DNA of 64,000 nt from positions 1 to 64,000 of the forward strand of contig DJYK01000019.1 in the NCBI GenBank assembly GCA_002450095.1. The letters run 5' to 3'. Under the pieces are notes generated by a model. The model worked only from the letters and a program-made list of their open reading frames with translations. It made no database searches and was not told the DNA's origin. Both the position numbers and the translations under genes were made by a program. This document shows positions 1-9,071 of the stretch, one piece after another. How positions within the stretch are numbered: the stretch's first letter is position 1; each line of letters begins with the position of its first letter. The stretch comes from Mageeibacillus sp. UBA6980. Its GTDB lineage: Bacteria; Bacillota; Clostridia; Saccharofermentanales; Saccharofermentanaceae.

Positions 1-333
1 ATCGTGGCAAAGAACCGTCACGGTGAGACCGATACGGCTTATGTTAAGTGGTACGGCGCCAAGACATTGTTTATCGAGCCCGGTAAGAAGGATGATCCGG
101 AAGACCCGATGGGATCCGCATACACGAGGACTCAATCTTCCGATGCTTCCTCTCAGGATTACAACTTTGATGACGTTCCTCCCGAACAGATGTATCCTGA
201 AGGAAGATCCCCGGAACCTGATTACGCAGAGGATCAGGGAACAGATGAGGATTACGGAGCAGATGGCAACGAGGATAATGCCGCGTTCTTCGGATCAGAT
301 ACCAACGAGGATTTCTCAGGCGATTTTCTATGA
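1..333 (+). CDS. dnaB: Replicative DNA helicase DnaB, C-terminal fragment
   Basis: Only the last 110 codons are in the window; the frame is open from base 1. The first ~26 residues hold the final strand of the RecA-like helicase core (VAKNRHGETDTAYVKW, typical of Firmicute DnaB). They are followed by ~75 residues of low-complexity tail rich in D, E, S and P, much longer than the usual DnaB end. DnaB is the hexameric helicase that unwinds DNA at the replication fork. The stop overlaps the ATG of tilS (ATGA), so the two are probably translationally coupled. Identity rests on a short stretch but fits the dnaB-tilS-hpt-ftsH neighbourhood. Confidence 0.8.
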   Translation: MVAKNRHGETDTAYVKWYGAKTLFIEPGKKDDPEDPMGSAYTRTQSSDASSQDYNFDDVPPEQMYPEGRSPEPDYAEDQGTDEDYGADGNEDNAAFFGSDTNEDFSGDFL

Positions 334-1853
334 CGTTAAGCCCGTTAGCTGACAAAGTCAACGAATATATCACCGTCAATCGTGCGATTGACGGTGTTTC
401 CTGTATTATAACGGGATTATCGGGAGGCCCAGATTCGGTGGCGCTTATATGCGTCCTGTCAGAACTCAAGGCTTCGTTGAGTGATTTCCCGGATCTTATT
501 GCCGTTCACGTTAATCACGGCTTAAGACAGACCGCTTCCCGCGACGAGGAGTTGTCACGCGAACTTTGCGACAGGCTTCACATTCCTTTTTATTCGGTGC
601 ATGTTGATGTGTCGGCAAGATCCGAAGAGCTTAAAAGGGGAATAGAAGAGACCGGAAGGATATTACGATACGAGGCATTTCATGATCGTCTCGTTAAGTA
701 TTCCGAAGAGCATGGCGTTGATCCCGGAAGTATCAGGATCGCTACCGCACATCACAGGGGCGATCTTAAAGAGACATTTATGATGAATCTGTTCAGAGGT
801 ACGGGCCTCGACGGTCTCACTTCGATGGTCTCGGATCCGTCCGTGATAAGACCTTTGCTCTTTGTTTCCAAGGATATGATCTGCGGATACCTCGAGGAGC
901 GCGGTATAGACTATGCGACCGATGAGACTAATCTTCAGAATGATTATACGAGGAATAAGTGGCGCAATGAGATATTCCCGATGATCGCGCAGGTGTCGGT
1001 CAAAGATCCCGAACAGGCGGTATTCGATACATATCGACTGCTGTCGGAAGATGCCGATTACTTAAACCTCATATCGACGGAGGAGTATCTTAAGGCGAGG
1101 ATAGTGTCGGGTCAGACGATACTCATCGATTCCGAGAAGGTCATAACGCTTCACAAGGCCGTGAGTACCAGGGTCCTGAGGCTTTATTGGAAAGAGGTGT
1201 TCGGGGATCTTATCGACTTCGAGACTAAGCATACAGAATACCTTCTGTCCTCAATGGGGGACGTGAAAGGAACCTTATATCTGGATCTTCCGTTTAACAG
1301 GGCGGCGGTGCTTCACGGCGGGCTTACGGGTCTCGGGACAAAGTCGGATATAGCGGATATCTCCTGCGCGATGTCGTCGGTAAAGGGCTTTCCGGCGACT
1401 TGTACGAATATCGATAAGGATATCGAGATGTCCGATCTTGCCGAAGAAAAGGTGTTTATAGATGTTCCGGACAGGGGTCTGTCCATAGAGGTATCCGTCA
1501 TTGAGGAAAATGAAACGATAGTATATAATACATTTTCGTGGATTTGTCCTTACGGGAAGGTCCATATAGGCGTGTGCCCCGATAAGGGCACCTTCAGGAA
1601 TGCCGGAAGCCTTTATGATGTCGATATCGGCAAGCTGATGTCTGACCGTAAGGTTCCGAGGGATGCCAGATCCCGTCTTCTTGCCGTAAGCCATGACGGC
1701 AGGATACTTTGGATCCCGGGGATAGGTCATTCCGACGGGTTTATCTCCGATAAGTCCCGCACGATGTGGAATAAGACACATACCGATCATAAAGGACGCT
1801 TTATGAGATTTGATATTATAAGAAAGGATGAATCGGGTGAAAGACAGTTTTGA
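330..1853 (+). CDS. tilS: tRNA(Ile)-lysidine synthetase
   Basis: TilS attaches lysine to C34 of the CAU-anticodon tRNA-Ile using ATP, so that it reads AUA codons. The PP-loop SGGPDS lies at residues 31-36 and the second conserved motif HVNHGLR at 60-66, followed by the usual helical region and a C-terminal domain. The length of 507 residues is normal to slightly long. The ATG overlaps the dnaB stop, and the 3' end overlaps hpt, as in many Firmicutes. It acts in the cytoplasm and is essential in most bacteria. The family call is secure; the C-terminal substrate domains were not resolved. Confidence 0.95.
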   Translation: MTLSPLADKVNEYITVNRAIDGVSCIITGLSGGPDSVALICVLSELKASLSDFPDLIAVHVNHGLRQTASRDEELSRELCDRLHIPFYSVHVDVSARSEELKRGIEETGRILRYEAFHDRLVKYSEEHGVDPGSIRIATAHHRGDLKETFMMNLFRGTGLDGLTSMVSDPSVIRPLLFVSKDMICGYLEERGIDYATDETNLQNDYTRNKWRNEIFPMIAQVSVKDPEQAVFDTYRLLSEDADYLNLISTEEYLKARIVSGQTILIDSEKVITLHKAVSTRVLRLYWKEVFGDLIDFETKHTEYLLSSMGDVKGTLYLDLPFNRAAVLHGGLTGLGTKSDIADISCAMSSVKGFPATCTNIDKDIEMSDLAEEKVFIDVPDRGLSIEVSVIEENETIVYNTFSWICPYGKVHIGVCPDKGTFRNAGSLYDVDIGKLMSDRKVPRDARSRLLAVSHDGRILWIPGIGHSDGFISDKSRTMWNKTHTDHKGRFMRFDIIRKDESGERQF

Positions 1854-2367
1854 GCTTATGATCTCGGAAGAAGAGATCTTCGATAAGATCGGGGAAGTCG
1901 CGTCAGCCATAGACCGTGATTATGAAGGAAAATCCCTGACTGTCATCAGTGTCCTTACCGGTGCATTCATATTTACCGCAGATCTCGTAAGACGGCTTAA
2001 CGTACCTGTTGACGTAATCGATACCATGCAGGTATCATCCTATGTCGGAATGAATTCTACGGGTGAACTTAAGATCAGGAAGGACCTTTCTACGGATATA
2101 AAGGGGAAAGATGTTCTTATAGTTGAAGATATCATTGATACCGGAAGGACATTGAAGCTGCTTCGTGATGAGCTTTGGTCCAGAGAACCGAGATCTGTAA
2201 GGATATGTACCGCTTTTGATAAACCCTCAAGAAGAGTTGTCGATATAACTCCCGATTATAATTGTTTTACGATACCCGACAAGTTTATCGTCGGATACGG
2301 ACTTGATTATGACGGGAAGTACAGGCAGTTTAAAGACGTTAGAATAGTGAGGACAGATAATGAGTGA
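1837..2367 (+). CDS. hpt: Hypoxanthine phosphoribosyltransferase
   Basis: This enzyme converts hypoxanthine or guanine plus PRPP to IMP or GMP in purine salvage. The PRPP-binding loop VLIVEDIIDTGRTL is intact, and the flexible-loop region YVGMNSTGELK and the C-terminal VGYGLDYDGKYR match the family. I chose GTG at 1837, because AGAAAGGA at 1821-1828 is then correctly spaced; the in-frame ATG at 1828 would overlap that ribosome binding site. The protein is 176 residues, normal for the family. It overlaps tilS at its 5' end and ftsH at its 3' end, so the three are read as one operon. Confidence 0.93.
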   Translation: MKDSFELMISEEEIFDKIGEVASAIDRDYEGKSLTVISVLTGAFIFTADLVRRLNVPVDVIDTMQVSSYVGMNSTGELKIRKDLSTDIKGKDVLIVEDIIDTGRTLKLLRDELWSREPRSVRICTAFDKPSRRVVDITPDYNCFTIPDKFIVGYGLDYDGKYRQFKDVRIVRTDNE

Positions 2368-4408
2368 TAATCAGAATAGAAATGATGCTCCTAAGGTACC
2401 GGTAAACAGACCTCCGAAGTTCGGTTCCGCGATATTCTTCTATGTGGCCCTTATCGCGTTGCTTCTTATCTTCTCGACGGTTATGTTCGGTAACAGGAAC
2501 GGAGCAGGCGTACAGACTACATTGTCAGATGTAGTGGAGATAATCGAGAATGACGATTACACCGTCACCGACGTAGAGGTCAACGGAACGGCTGTAACCA
2601 TCGAGTATAAGGACCTGTCGGGACTTATGCAGTCTTCTACTCAGAATGTACCTTATGAGTATGTCGATGATCTCATCAATAAACTCGAAGAGTACAAGAG
2701 CGAAGGTCTTATACAGAGTTATAACTATAAAGAACCTATAGACTGGGCGATGATATTAAATGCTCTGTCGATCATAGGCTTAGGAATACTCGCGGTCGTT
2801 ATATTCATCAATCTGAACAGACAGAGCAAGGACGGCAACAGTGTATTCTCGTTCGGCAACAACAGGGCGAGACTCTCGAATCCCGATGAGATCAAGGTAA
2901 AGTTTGCCGATGTTGCGGGTTCCGTAGAGGAGAAGGAAGAGCTTTCCGAAGTAGTTGATTTTCTTAAATCTCCCAAGAAGTATAAGGAACTCGGCGCGAA
3001 GATACCTAAGGGTGTTCTTCTGCACGGACTTCCGGGTACCGGTAAGACCCTTCTTGCCAGAGCGGTAGCGGGAGAGGCCAATTGTCCTTTCTTCTATATC
3101 TCCGGTTCCGACTTCGTTGAGATGCTCGTAGGTGTCGGCGCTTCCCGTGTAAGAAGCCTTTTCGCGGATGCCAAGAAGGCGGCCCCCGCCGTTATCTTTA
3201 TCGATGAGATCGATGCCGTCGGACGTAAGAGAGGTGCAGGTCTCGGAGGCGGACAGGATGAGCGCGAGCAGACATTGAACCAGATCCTCGTTGAGATGGA
3301 CGGATTTGATGTAAATACGAATGTGATCGTCATTGCCGCGACAAACAGAGTTGACGTTTTGGATCCGGCTCTTTTAAGACCCGGAAGATTCGACAGAAGG
3401 ATCATGGTCAATCCTCCTGATGTCGATGAGAGAGAGGCTATCCTTAAGATCCATGCCAAGGGTAAGCCGCTCTCGCATGAAGTAAGCCTCAGGGAAGTAG
3501 CGCTCTCGACAGTCGGATTTACAGGTGCCGACCTCGAGAATCTTCTCAATGAAGCGGCTTTGCTCTCTGCAAGGCGCAATAAGAAAGAGATCACTCCTCT
3601 TGAAATCAATGACGCGACATTCCGTGTCATGATGGGTCCCGAGAAGAATTCCAAGAAACTGACCGATAAGGTAAAGAAGCTCACCGCTTACCATGAATCC
3701 GGACACGCCGTGGTCCTTCGCGCGACTTCGGATATCGAGAAGGTTGACAGAGTAACGATCATCCCTGCAGGTCAGGCCGGCGGTTTCACTGCATATAAGC
3801 CTGTGGAAGATCTCGATTACTACACGGAGAAGATGCTCCTTGATAACATAAGGATGTCGCTCGGCGGTCGTGCCGCAGAAGAGATCTTCTTAGGAGAGAT
3901 CTCGACGGGAGCGGCTTCCGATCTTCAGTCCTGCAACAGGATCGCCACCGCTATGGTCAAGCGTTACGGACTGTCTCCGAAGTTCAGAAACATGGTATTC
4001 GGCGATGACAATCAGGAAGTCTTTGTCGGACAGTCGTTCGGTCAGGTGCAAAGTTATTCCGATGCGACGGCATATGAGATCGACAAGGAAGTTCAGCGCA
4101 TAATTACCGAATGCTATGAGGACACCAAGCGTATCCTCGAAGAAAACAGATCCACCGTTGAAGGTCTTGCCAAGAGGCTTATAGAGAAATATAAGGTTGA
4201 CGGACCCGAGTTCGAGGCTATCTTTGAGTCCCGCGGTGACCTTGATGAGGCAGACAGGCTGATCGCTTTGAAGAAGGAAGAAGAGCAGCTGAAGAAAAAG
4301 GCTTCCGAAGAGGAGAAGAAGGATGAGGACACGGTACAGGAAGAGAAGACCGTTGCTCCTTCCGATGATGATTATTCCGATTATTCAGAAGATGATACCG
4401 AAGAATGA
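2360..4408 (+). CDS. ftsH: ATP-dependent zinc metalloprotease FtsH
   Basis: FtsH is a membrane-anchored AAA+ protease that degrades misfolded membrane proteins and short-lived regulators. There are two membrane segments (about 22-42 and 128-151) around a short extracytoplasmic domain. The AAA module has Walker A GLPGTGKT (223-230), Walker B VIFIDE (278-283) and the SRH region near 330-345. The zinc site is HESGH at 445-449 (HExxH; Ser replaces the common Ala). The charged C-terminal tail is rich in K and E and then D. The length of 682 residues is typical. It is the last gene of the tilS-hpt-ftsH cluster and is followed by a hairpin terminator. Confidence 0.97.
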   Translation: MSDNQNRNDAPKVPVNRPPKFGSAIFFYVALIALLLIFSTVMFGNRNGAGVQTTLSDVVEIIENDDYTVTDVEVNGTAVTIEYKDLSGLMQSSTQNVPYEYVDDLINKLEEYKSEGLIQSYNYKEPIDWAMILNALSIIGLGILAVVIFINLNRQSKDGNSVFSFGNNRARLSNPDEIKVKFADVAGSVEEKEELSEVVDFLKSPKKYKELGAKIPKGVLLHGLPGTGKTLLARAVAGEANCPFFYISGSDFVEMLVGVGASRVRSLFADAKKAAPAVIFIDEIDAVGRKRGAGLGGGQDEREQTLNQILVEMDGFDVNTNVIVIAATNRVDVLDPALLRPGRFDRRIMVNPPDVDEREAILKIHAKGKPLSHEVSLREVALSTVGFTGADLENLLNEAALLSARRNKKEITPLEINDATFRVMMGPEKNSKKLTDKVKKLTAYHESGHAVVLRATSDIEKVDRVTIIPAGQAGGFTAYKPVEDLDYYTEKMLLDNIRMSLGGRAAEEIFLGEISTGAASDLQSCNRIATAMVKRYGLSPKFRNMVFGDDNQEVFVGQSFGQVQSYSDATAYEIDKEVQRIITECYEDTKRILEENRSTVEGLAKRLIEKYKVDGPEFEAIFESRGDLDEADRLIALKKEEEQLKKKASEEEKKDEDTVQEEKTVAPSDDDYSDYSEDDTEE

Positions 4409-4431
4409 TCTAAATTTGTGACAATTATTCG

Positions 4432-4461
4432 TTGACATATAAATACCCTGCAATCTACAAT
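4432..4461 (+). promoter_or_regulatory. Promoter for xpt
   Basis: A consensus -35 TTGACA (4432-4437) and a near-consensus -10 TACAAT (4456-4461) are separated by 18 bp. Transcription would start near 4468, giving a leader of about 20-27 nt. That leaves no room for the guanine riboswitch that often precedes xpt in Firmicutes. The inverted repeat that forms the ftsH terminator flanks the -10 and could also act as an operator. Confidence 0.7.
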
Positions 4462-4480
4462 TACAGGGTATTTTATTTTA
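4441..4480 (+). terminator. Rho-independent terminator after ftsH, overlapping the xpt promoter
   Basis: AAATACCCTG (4441-4450) pairs perfectly with CAGGGTATTT (4464-4473). After one C/A mismatch the stem continues with AAT/ATT around a 5-nt loop. It runs directly into TTTTATTTT. The structure sits inside the -35/-10 region of the next promoter, so termination and initiation share the same bases. Confidence 0.75.
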
Positions 4481-4485
4481 AGAAG

Positions 4486-5073
4486 GTGATCCTCGTAGAA
4501 GCGCTCGAACAAAAGATCTTACGTGAAGCTGATGTTTTACCCGGGGATATTCTCAAGGTCGGGTCTTTCCTTAATCAGCAGATTGATACTGATTTTATGA
4601 CCGAGATGGGAGCAGAAGGAGCGCGTCTTTATAAGGATGCCGGAGTTACCAAGGTTCTGACGGTCGAGGCTTCCGGAATAGCGATCGCTTTCGCGGTTGC
4701 CGAGAAACTCCATGTACCCATGGTGTTCGCCAAGAAGTACGGAGCCGTGAATGTATCAGGCGACGTCTACAAGGCTTCAGTATATTCTTTTACGCACAAG
4801 AAGACTTTTGATATAGTTGTCAGCAGGAACTATCTTACTCCCGATGACGTGGTCCTTATTTGTGATGATTTCCTTGCAAAAGGAAATGCCCTTAACGGTC
4901 TGATAAAGATCGTCGAAGAATCCGGTGCCAGATTGGCAGGCGCTCTGATAGCTATCGAGAAAGGATATCAGGGCGGGGGAGATCTGTTAAGATCGGAAGG
5001 AGTCAGAGTGGAGTCGTTGGCTCTTATCGATTCCATGGAGAACGGGAATATCGTTTTCCGTCGTGAAGATTGA
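4486..5073 (+). CDS. xpt: Xanthine phosphoribosyltransferase
   Basis: Xpt converts xanthine and PRPP to XMP. The whole length follows the family, including ILKVGSFLNQQID near the N-terminus and the PRPP loop VLICDDFLAKGNAL. The nearest canonical start is GTG 4486, but it lies inside the ribosome binding site AGAAGG (4481-4486; the surrounding TAAGAAGGTGATC nearly matches the whole anti-SD). The residue aligning with Met1 of other Xpt proteins (M-EALxxK) is encoded by GTA at 4495, eight bases after the binding site. That start would give 192 residues, the normal length. In-frame sequence upstream of 4486 is promoter, not protein. The gene precedes a purine-nucleoside-type importer. Confidence 0.9.
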   Translation: MILVEALEQKILREADVLPGDILKVGSFLNQQIDTDFMTEMGAEGARLYKDAGVTKVLTVEASGIAIAFAVAEKLHVPMVFAKKYGAVNVSGDVYKASVYSFTHKKTFDIVVSRNYLTPDDVVLICDDFLAKGNALNGLIKIVEESGARLAGALIAIEKGYQGGGDLLRSEGVRVESLALIDSMENGNIVFRRED

Positions 5074-5117
5074 TTGTACTTATCTGTACATAATATGTAA
5101 GTGTTGAGGGGGATTTT

Positions 5118-6347
5118 ATGAAGAAGTTACTTTCATTGATCGTTGCTTCAGTCGTTTTATGCGCGGCTCTTTTTACGGGTTGTGCATCAGGTGCTTCGGA
5201 GAATGCCGAGGGAGGCTCCGCTTCCGCATCGGGAGGAGATTTTACCGTAGGTGCTATCTATATCAACAGCCAGAACGATACGGCAGGTTATACATACGCA
5301 CATCATCAGGGCATTATCAAGGCGATGGAAGCCCTCGGTCTTTCTCCTTCGACCGATCTTAAGATCATTGATAACGTACCCGAGGACGACGAGCAGGTAA
5401 GGACTGCGATCGAGCAGCTTGCAGGTCAGGGATGCAATATAATCTTCGGTATCAGCTTCGGCTATCTTACGGCTTTTTCCGAAGCCGCTGAAGAGTATCC
5501 CGACATAGTCTTCTGCCATGCAACGGGCTATCTTTCCAATGAGACTAATTTCAATAACTATTTCGGACGTATCTATCAGGCGCGTTACCTTGCAGGTATT
5601 GCAGCAGGTTATAAGTCTCTCGAGACAGGCAACAACGATATCGGTTACGTCTCCGCATGGGGAACCGAGTATGCCGAGACTTGCTCCGGTATTAATGCTT
5701 TCGCTCTCGGTGCACAGTCTGTCAATCCCGACGCAGTCGTACATGTTGACCAGATATCCGACTGGGGCAACCAGGAACTCGAGCGTCAGGCTGCAGAAGT
5801 CCTCGTAAGCTCATATAACTGCGGAGTTATCGCACAGCACTGTGATTCCGCCCAGCCTCAGATTGTTGCCCAGGAGCAGGGCGTTTACGGATGCGGTTAC
5901 AATTCCGATATGGCTAACGAAGCTCCCGATGCACACCTTACGGCTCCCGTATGGAACTGGGATGTTTTCTATCAGCTCGCCATCGAGACGGCAATGAACG
6001 AGGCTTCCGCTTCGGAGTTTGTAACTAATATCGGCGGTAACTACTACGGCGGTCTTGCAGAAGGCATGGTCGACATATCGCCCCTTACTGACAACAACGC
6101 TCCCGAGGCTTCCGAAGCCATCGAGATCGCAAGAGACCTTATGGTTTCCGGACAGTGGGATGTATTCTCCGGAACAGCGCTCGTATTCTCAGGTGAAGAA
6201 GGTTCCGTTACTGTCGAGCAGGTAAGCCGTGATCTTATGGATAACGAAGGTCAGATCATCGTCGGCGCCGGTGAGGGTTCTGTCGATGACAGCGTTATTC
6301 AGGGTTCCATGAATTATTACGTTGCCGGTGTAGTAGCCGAGTCTTGA
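5118..6347 (+). CDS. BMP-family substrate-binding lipoprotein, probable nucleoside importer
   Basis: This is an extracytoplasmic binding protein of the Med/PnrA (BMP) family, which usually delivers purine nucleosides to an ABC importer. Signal peptide and lipobox LFTGC place the lipidated Cys at residue 22; a short Ser/Gly/Ala-rich linker follows. The mature domain has the family features QVRTAIEQLAGQGCNIIFG and YFGRIYQARYLAGIAAG. The length of 409 residues is somewhat long. A strong GAGGGGG site precedes the ATG. The ATPase and two permeases follow, completing the transporter. The upstream xpt gene supports a purine substrate, which remains an inference. Confidence 0.9.
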   Translation: MKKLLSLIVASVVLCAALFTGCASGASENAEGGSASASGGDFTVGAIYINSQNDTAGYTYAHHQGIIKAMEALGLSPSTDLKIIDNVPEDDEQVRTAIEQLAGQGCNIIFGISFGYLTAFSEAAEEYPDIVFCHATGYLSNETNFNNYFGRIYQARYLAGIAAGYKSLETGNNDIGYVSAWGTEYAETCSGINAFALGAQSVNPDAVVHVDQISDWGNQELERQAAEVLVSSYNCGVIAQHCDSAQPQIVAQEQGVYGCGYNSDMANEAPDAHLTAPVWNWDVFYQLAIETAMNEASASEFVTNIGGNYYGGLAEGMVDISPLTDNNAPEASEAIEIARDLMVSGQWDVFSGTALVFSGEEGSVTVEQVSRDLMDNEGQIIVGAGEGSVDDSVIQGSMNYYVAGVVAES

Positions 6348-6363
6348 TAGAGGGGATATCAGT

Positions 6364-7971
6364 ATGGCAGCATCCGAATATGCTATCGAATTGAGAGGTA
6401 TATCCAAGAGCTTCGGTTCGGTTGCCGCCAATAAAAATATAAATCTGAATCTTAAGAAGGGGGAGATCCTCGCCCTTCTCGGCGAGAACGGTTCGGGTAA
6501 GACCACTCTTATGAACATGCTGTCGGGCATCTATACGCCTGACAGCGGTTCTGTTTTTGTCGACGGTAAGAAAGTTGTGATCTCATCTCCGGATGATGCC
6601 GGCAGGCTCGGTATAGGAATGGTCCATCAGCATTTTAAGCTCGTTGACAGGTTTACTGCCGCCGACAATATCTGGATAGGTAAGAGAAACAGCGGTTTCT
6701 TCCTTAAGAAGGATCGTAACAAGCAGATAGAAGAGCTGGTATCCAAATTCGGATTTGAAATGGATCTTGGCAAGACAGTTGCCAATATGTCTGTCTCCGA
6801 GAAGCAGACTCTGGAGATCATAAAGGTTCTTTGCTACGGAGCCAAGGTCATAATACTCGACGAGCCGACGGCCGTTCTGACGGTTCAGGAGATTAAGAAG
6901 CTTTTTGACGTGTGCCGCAAGATGAAAGAGAGCGGGCACTCTATAATAATCATTACTCACAAACTCAACGAAGTCATGGAGATATCCGACAGAGTCGCCG
7001 TCCTTCGCAAGGGCGAATACATAGATACCGTTGTTACAAAACAGACGAGCGGGATCAAGCTTACCGAGCTTATGGTCGGGCATAAGGTGACTCTTAATAT
7101 CGACAGACCGGTTATAGAGAAAGCAAAGCCCTTACTCGAGGTCAGAGAGCTCTGTGTAGATAATGATGAAGGACTTCCCGCCGTAGATAACATGAATTTC
7201 TACATAAGAGGCGGTGAGGTGCTCGGTGTCGCCGGTATCGCCGGAAGCGGTCAGAAGGAGCTTTGTGAAGCCATTATGGGACTTCGCAAGGTAAGATCCG
7301 GTAAGATCGTTCATAAGGGTAAAAACCTCATAGGCAAGAACGTAAGACAGATCGCAGACCTCGGTGTAGCCATGAGCTTCGTACCGGAGGATCGTCTCGG
7401 TATGGGACTTGCGCCTTCTCTGTCAGTTGCAGACAACATGATCCTTAAAGACTATTTTAAGGGGAAAGGACTTATAGTAGATCGTAAGAAAGCTCGTGAA
7501 GAGGCTTCCGAGATCGTCGATAAGTTCCGGATAGCGACTCCGTCCGTCGATACACCCGTAAGAAAGCTCTCCGGAGGAAATGTTCAGAAAGTCCTTCTCG
7601 GTCGCGAGATCAAGTCTGAACCCAATGTGCTTATAACCGCATATCCCGTAAGAGGACTCGATATCAATTCCTCTTACAATATCTATGACATAATCAATGA
7701 ACAGAAGAAGAAAGGCGTCGGTATCCTCTTTGTAGGTGAGGATCTCGATGTAATGCTGTCGCTTTGCGATAAGATCATGGTCATGTGCCACGGAAAGCTT
7801 CAGGGTGTCGTCAACGCTCCGCAGGCATCCAAAGAGCAGATCGGACTTATGATGACCGGTGCCATCGACATTACTTCGGTAAACGACAAGATCGCCGGTA
7901 TCGCCCGTGATTCCCAGCTTACCGAAGAAGAGTGGGACGAAGCATCTGATATGAGCGAGGTGAATGAATAA
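6364..7971 (+). CDS. ABC transporter ATPase with two NBDs (YufO/NupO-like)
   Basis: This tandem ATP-binding protein powers the BMP-type importer at the cytoplasmic face. The first NBD has Walker A GENGSGKT (40-47) and Walker B VIILDEPTAVLT, but its signature reads MSVSEKQ, with Ser in place of the usual Gly. The second NBD lacks a standard P-loop (AGIAGSGQKE), keeps the signature LSGGNVQK, and ends in TAYPVRGLD where relatives have AAQPTRGLD. Asymmetric sites are normal in this family, but here both look altered. The gene lies 16 bp after the lipoprotein and overlaps the next permease by one base (TAATG). Confidence 0.92.
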   Translation: MAASEYAIELRGISKSFGSVAANKNINLNLKKGEILALLGENGSGKTTLMNMLSGIYTPDSGSVFVDGKKVVISSPDDAGRLGIGMVHQHFKLVDRFTAADNIWIGKRNSGFFLKKDRNKQIEELVSKFGFEMDLGKTVANMSVSEKQTLEIIKVLCYGAKVIILDEPTAVLTVQEIKKLFDVCRKMKESGHSIIIITHKLNEVMEISDRVAVLRKGEYIDTVVTKQTSGIKLTELMVGHKVTLNIDRPVIEKAKPLLEVRELCVDNDEGLPAVDNMNFYIRGGEVLGVAGIAGSGQKELCEAIMGLRKVRSGKIVHKGKNLIGKNVRQIADLGVAMSFVPEDRLGMGLAPSLSVADNMILKDYFKGKGLIVDRKKAREEASEIVDKFRIATPSVDTPVRKLSGGNVQKVLLGREIKSEPNVLITAYPVRGLDINSSYNIYDIINEQKKKGVGILFVGEDLDVMLSLCDKIMVMCHGKLQGVVNAPQASKEQIGLMMTGAIDITSVNDKIAGIARDSQLTEEEWDEASDMSEVNE

Positions 7972-9071
7972 TGAAGCTTCATCTTGTAAGAAGAAGTGTA
8001 AAAGTCTCACAGAAGATAATCCTCTATATCGCAGGCATACTTTTGTCATTTGTGATAGGCGGGATATTCCTGGCTTCTCTCGGGATAAATCCTCTGTCCT
8101 ATTATCGCGATATGATCACCATTGGACTTATCGGAAACTATTATCCCGCCAAGAGCATCGAGGGGCTTTTGAAGCTGTTCGTACCTTTGCTCATAACGTC
8201 ACTCGCGCTGGCGCTGTCGTTTAAGATGAGATTCTGGAACATAGGCGGTGAGGGTGAGTTCATAACAGGAGCGATATTCGCCTCTGTCGTTGCATTTACT
8301 CTGGAAGATACGATGCCTCGTATCCTTCTTATAATCGTTATGTGTATCGCAGCCTCTTTGTCAGCCGGCTTTATAGGATTCATAACCGCACATCTTAAGG
8401 TCAGGTTCAACACAAACGAGACACTGGTCACGCTGATGATCAATTACATAATGCTCTACGTGATCAAATATATAGGCGAGACCAAGGCGGACTGGAACTT
8501 CTTCTTAAGAGAGGATTCGGAGCGTCCGGTCTTTGCCAAATTCCCTGAGAATGCGATCATGGAAGGCTTTAAGATCGGAAACTTCAAGCTGCTCTATACT
8601 GTCATCGCCGCTTTAGCGATCGCGGTATTGGTGTTCTTCTACTTAAAAAGCACCAAGCACGGATATGAGATATCCGTTGTCGGCGACAGTATCAATACAG
8701 CCAAGTACGCCGGAATGAGCGTCTATAAGATAACGGTGAGGACCATATTCCTCTCGGCTGCTCTGATCGGTCTTGCTGGCGCTTTTACGGCGTCCGCATC
8801 GGGAACGATCTCGACGGATATTACCAATAATGTCGGCTGGACCGGCGTAATAGTAGCATGGCTGTCCAAGCTGTCCGTACCTGTCATAGGGATCGTAAGC
8901 CTTCTCATTTCCGTCCTTCAGTACGGCTGTCAGGCGGCTTCGGCTTCCTATTCACAGATAGACCACAACTTCGCCGATCTTATGCAGGGAATATTCTTAT
9001 TCTCGATACTCGCGGCGGACTTCTTTGCCAATTTCAAGATAGTCAGGACAGGGAGAAAGACGGATGCTTGA
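7971..9071 (+). CDS. ABC transporter permease (YufP/NupP-like)
   Basis: First inner-membrane permease of the BMP-type (nucleoside) importer, 366 residues with about 8-10 hydrophobic segments. The motif FKMRFWNIGGEGEFITGAIFA near residues 83-103 is the family hallmark. ATG 7971 overlaps the ATPase stop, and the 3' end overlaps the second permease by 8 bp. This tight coupling suggests balanced synthesis of the heterodimeric pore. Confidence 0.92.
   Translation: MKLHLVRRSVKVSQKIILYIAGILLSFVIGGIFLASLGINPLSYYRDMITIGLIGNYYPAKSIEGLLKLFVPLLITSLALALSFKMRFWNIGGEGEFITGAIFASVVAFTLEDTMPRILLIIVMCIAASLSAGFIGFITAHLKVRFNTNETLVTLMINYIMLYVIKYIGETKADWNFFLREDSERPVFAKFPENAIMEGFKIGNFKLLYTVIAALAIAVLVFFYLKSTKHGYEISVVGDSINTAKYAGMSVYKITVRTIFLSAALIGLAGAFTASASGTISTDITNNVGWTGVIVAWLSKLSVPVIGIVSLLISVLQYGCQAASASYSQIDHNFADLMQGIFLFSILAADFFANFKIVRTGRKTDA

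Noticed and set aside
3094..3684. 196-codon frame on the - strand within ftsH
   Set aside because: It mirrors conserved FtsH codons, has no SD, and gives a low-complexity Ser/Arg/Leu product.
4409..4494. Guanine riboswitch before xpt
   Set aside because: The expected leader is only about 20-27 nt, and no purine-aptamer loop sequences are seen.
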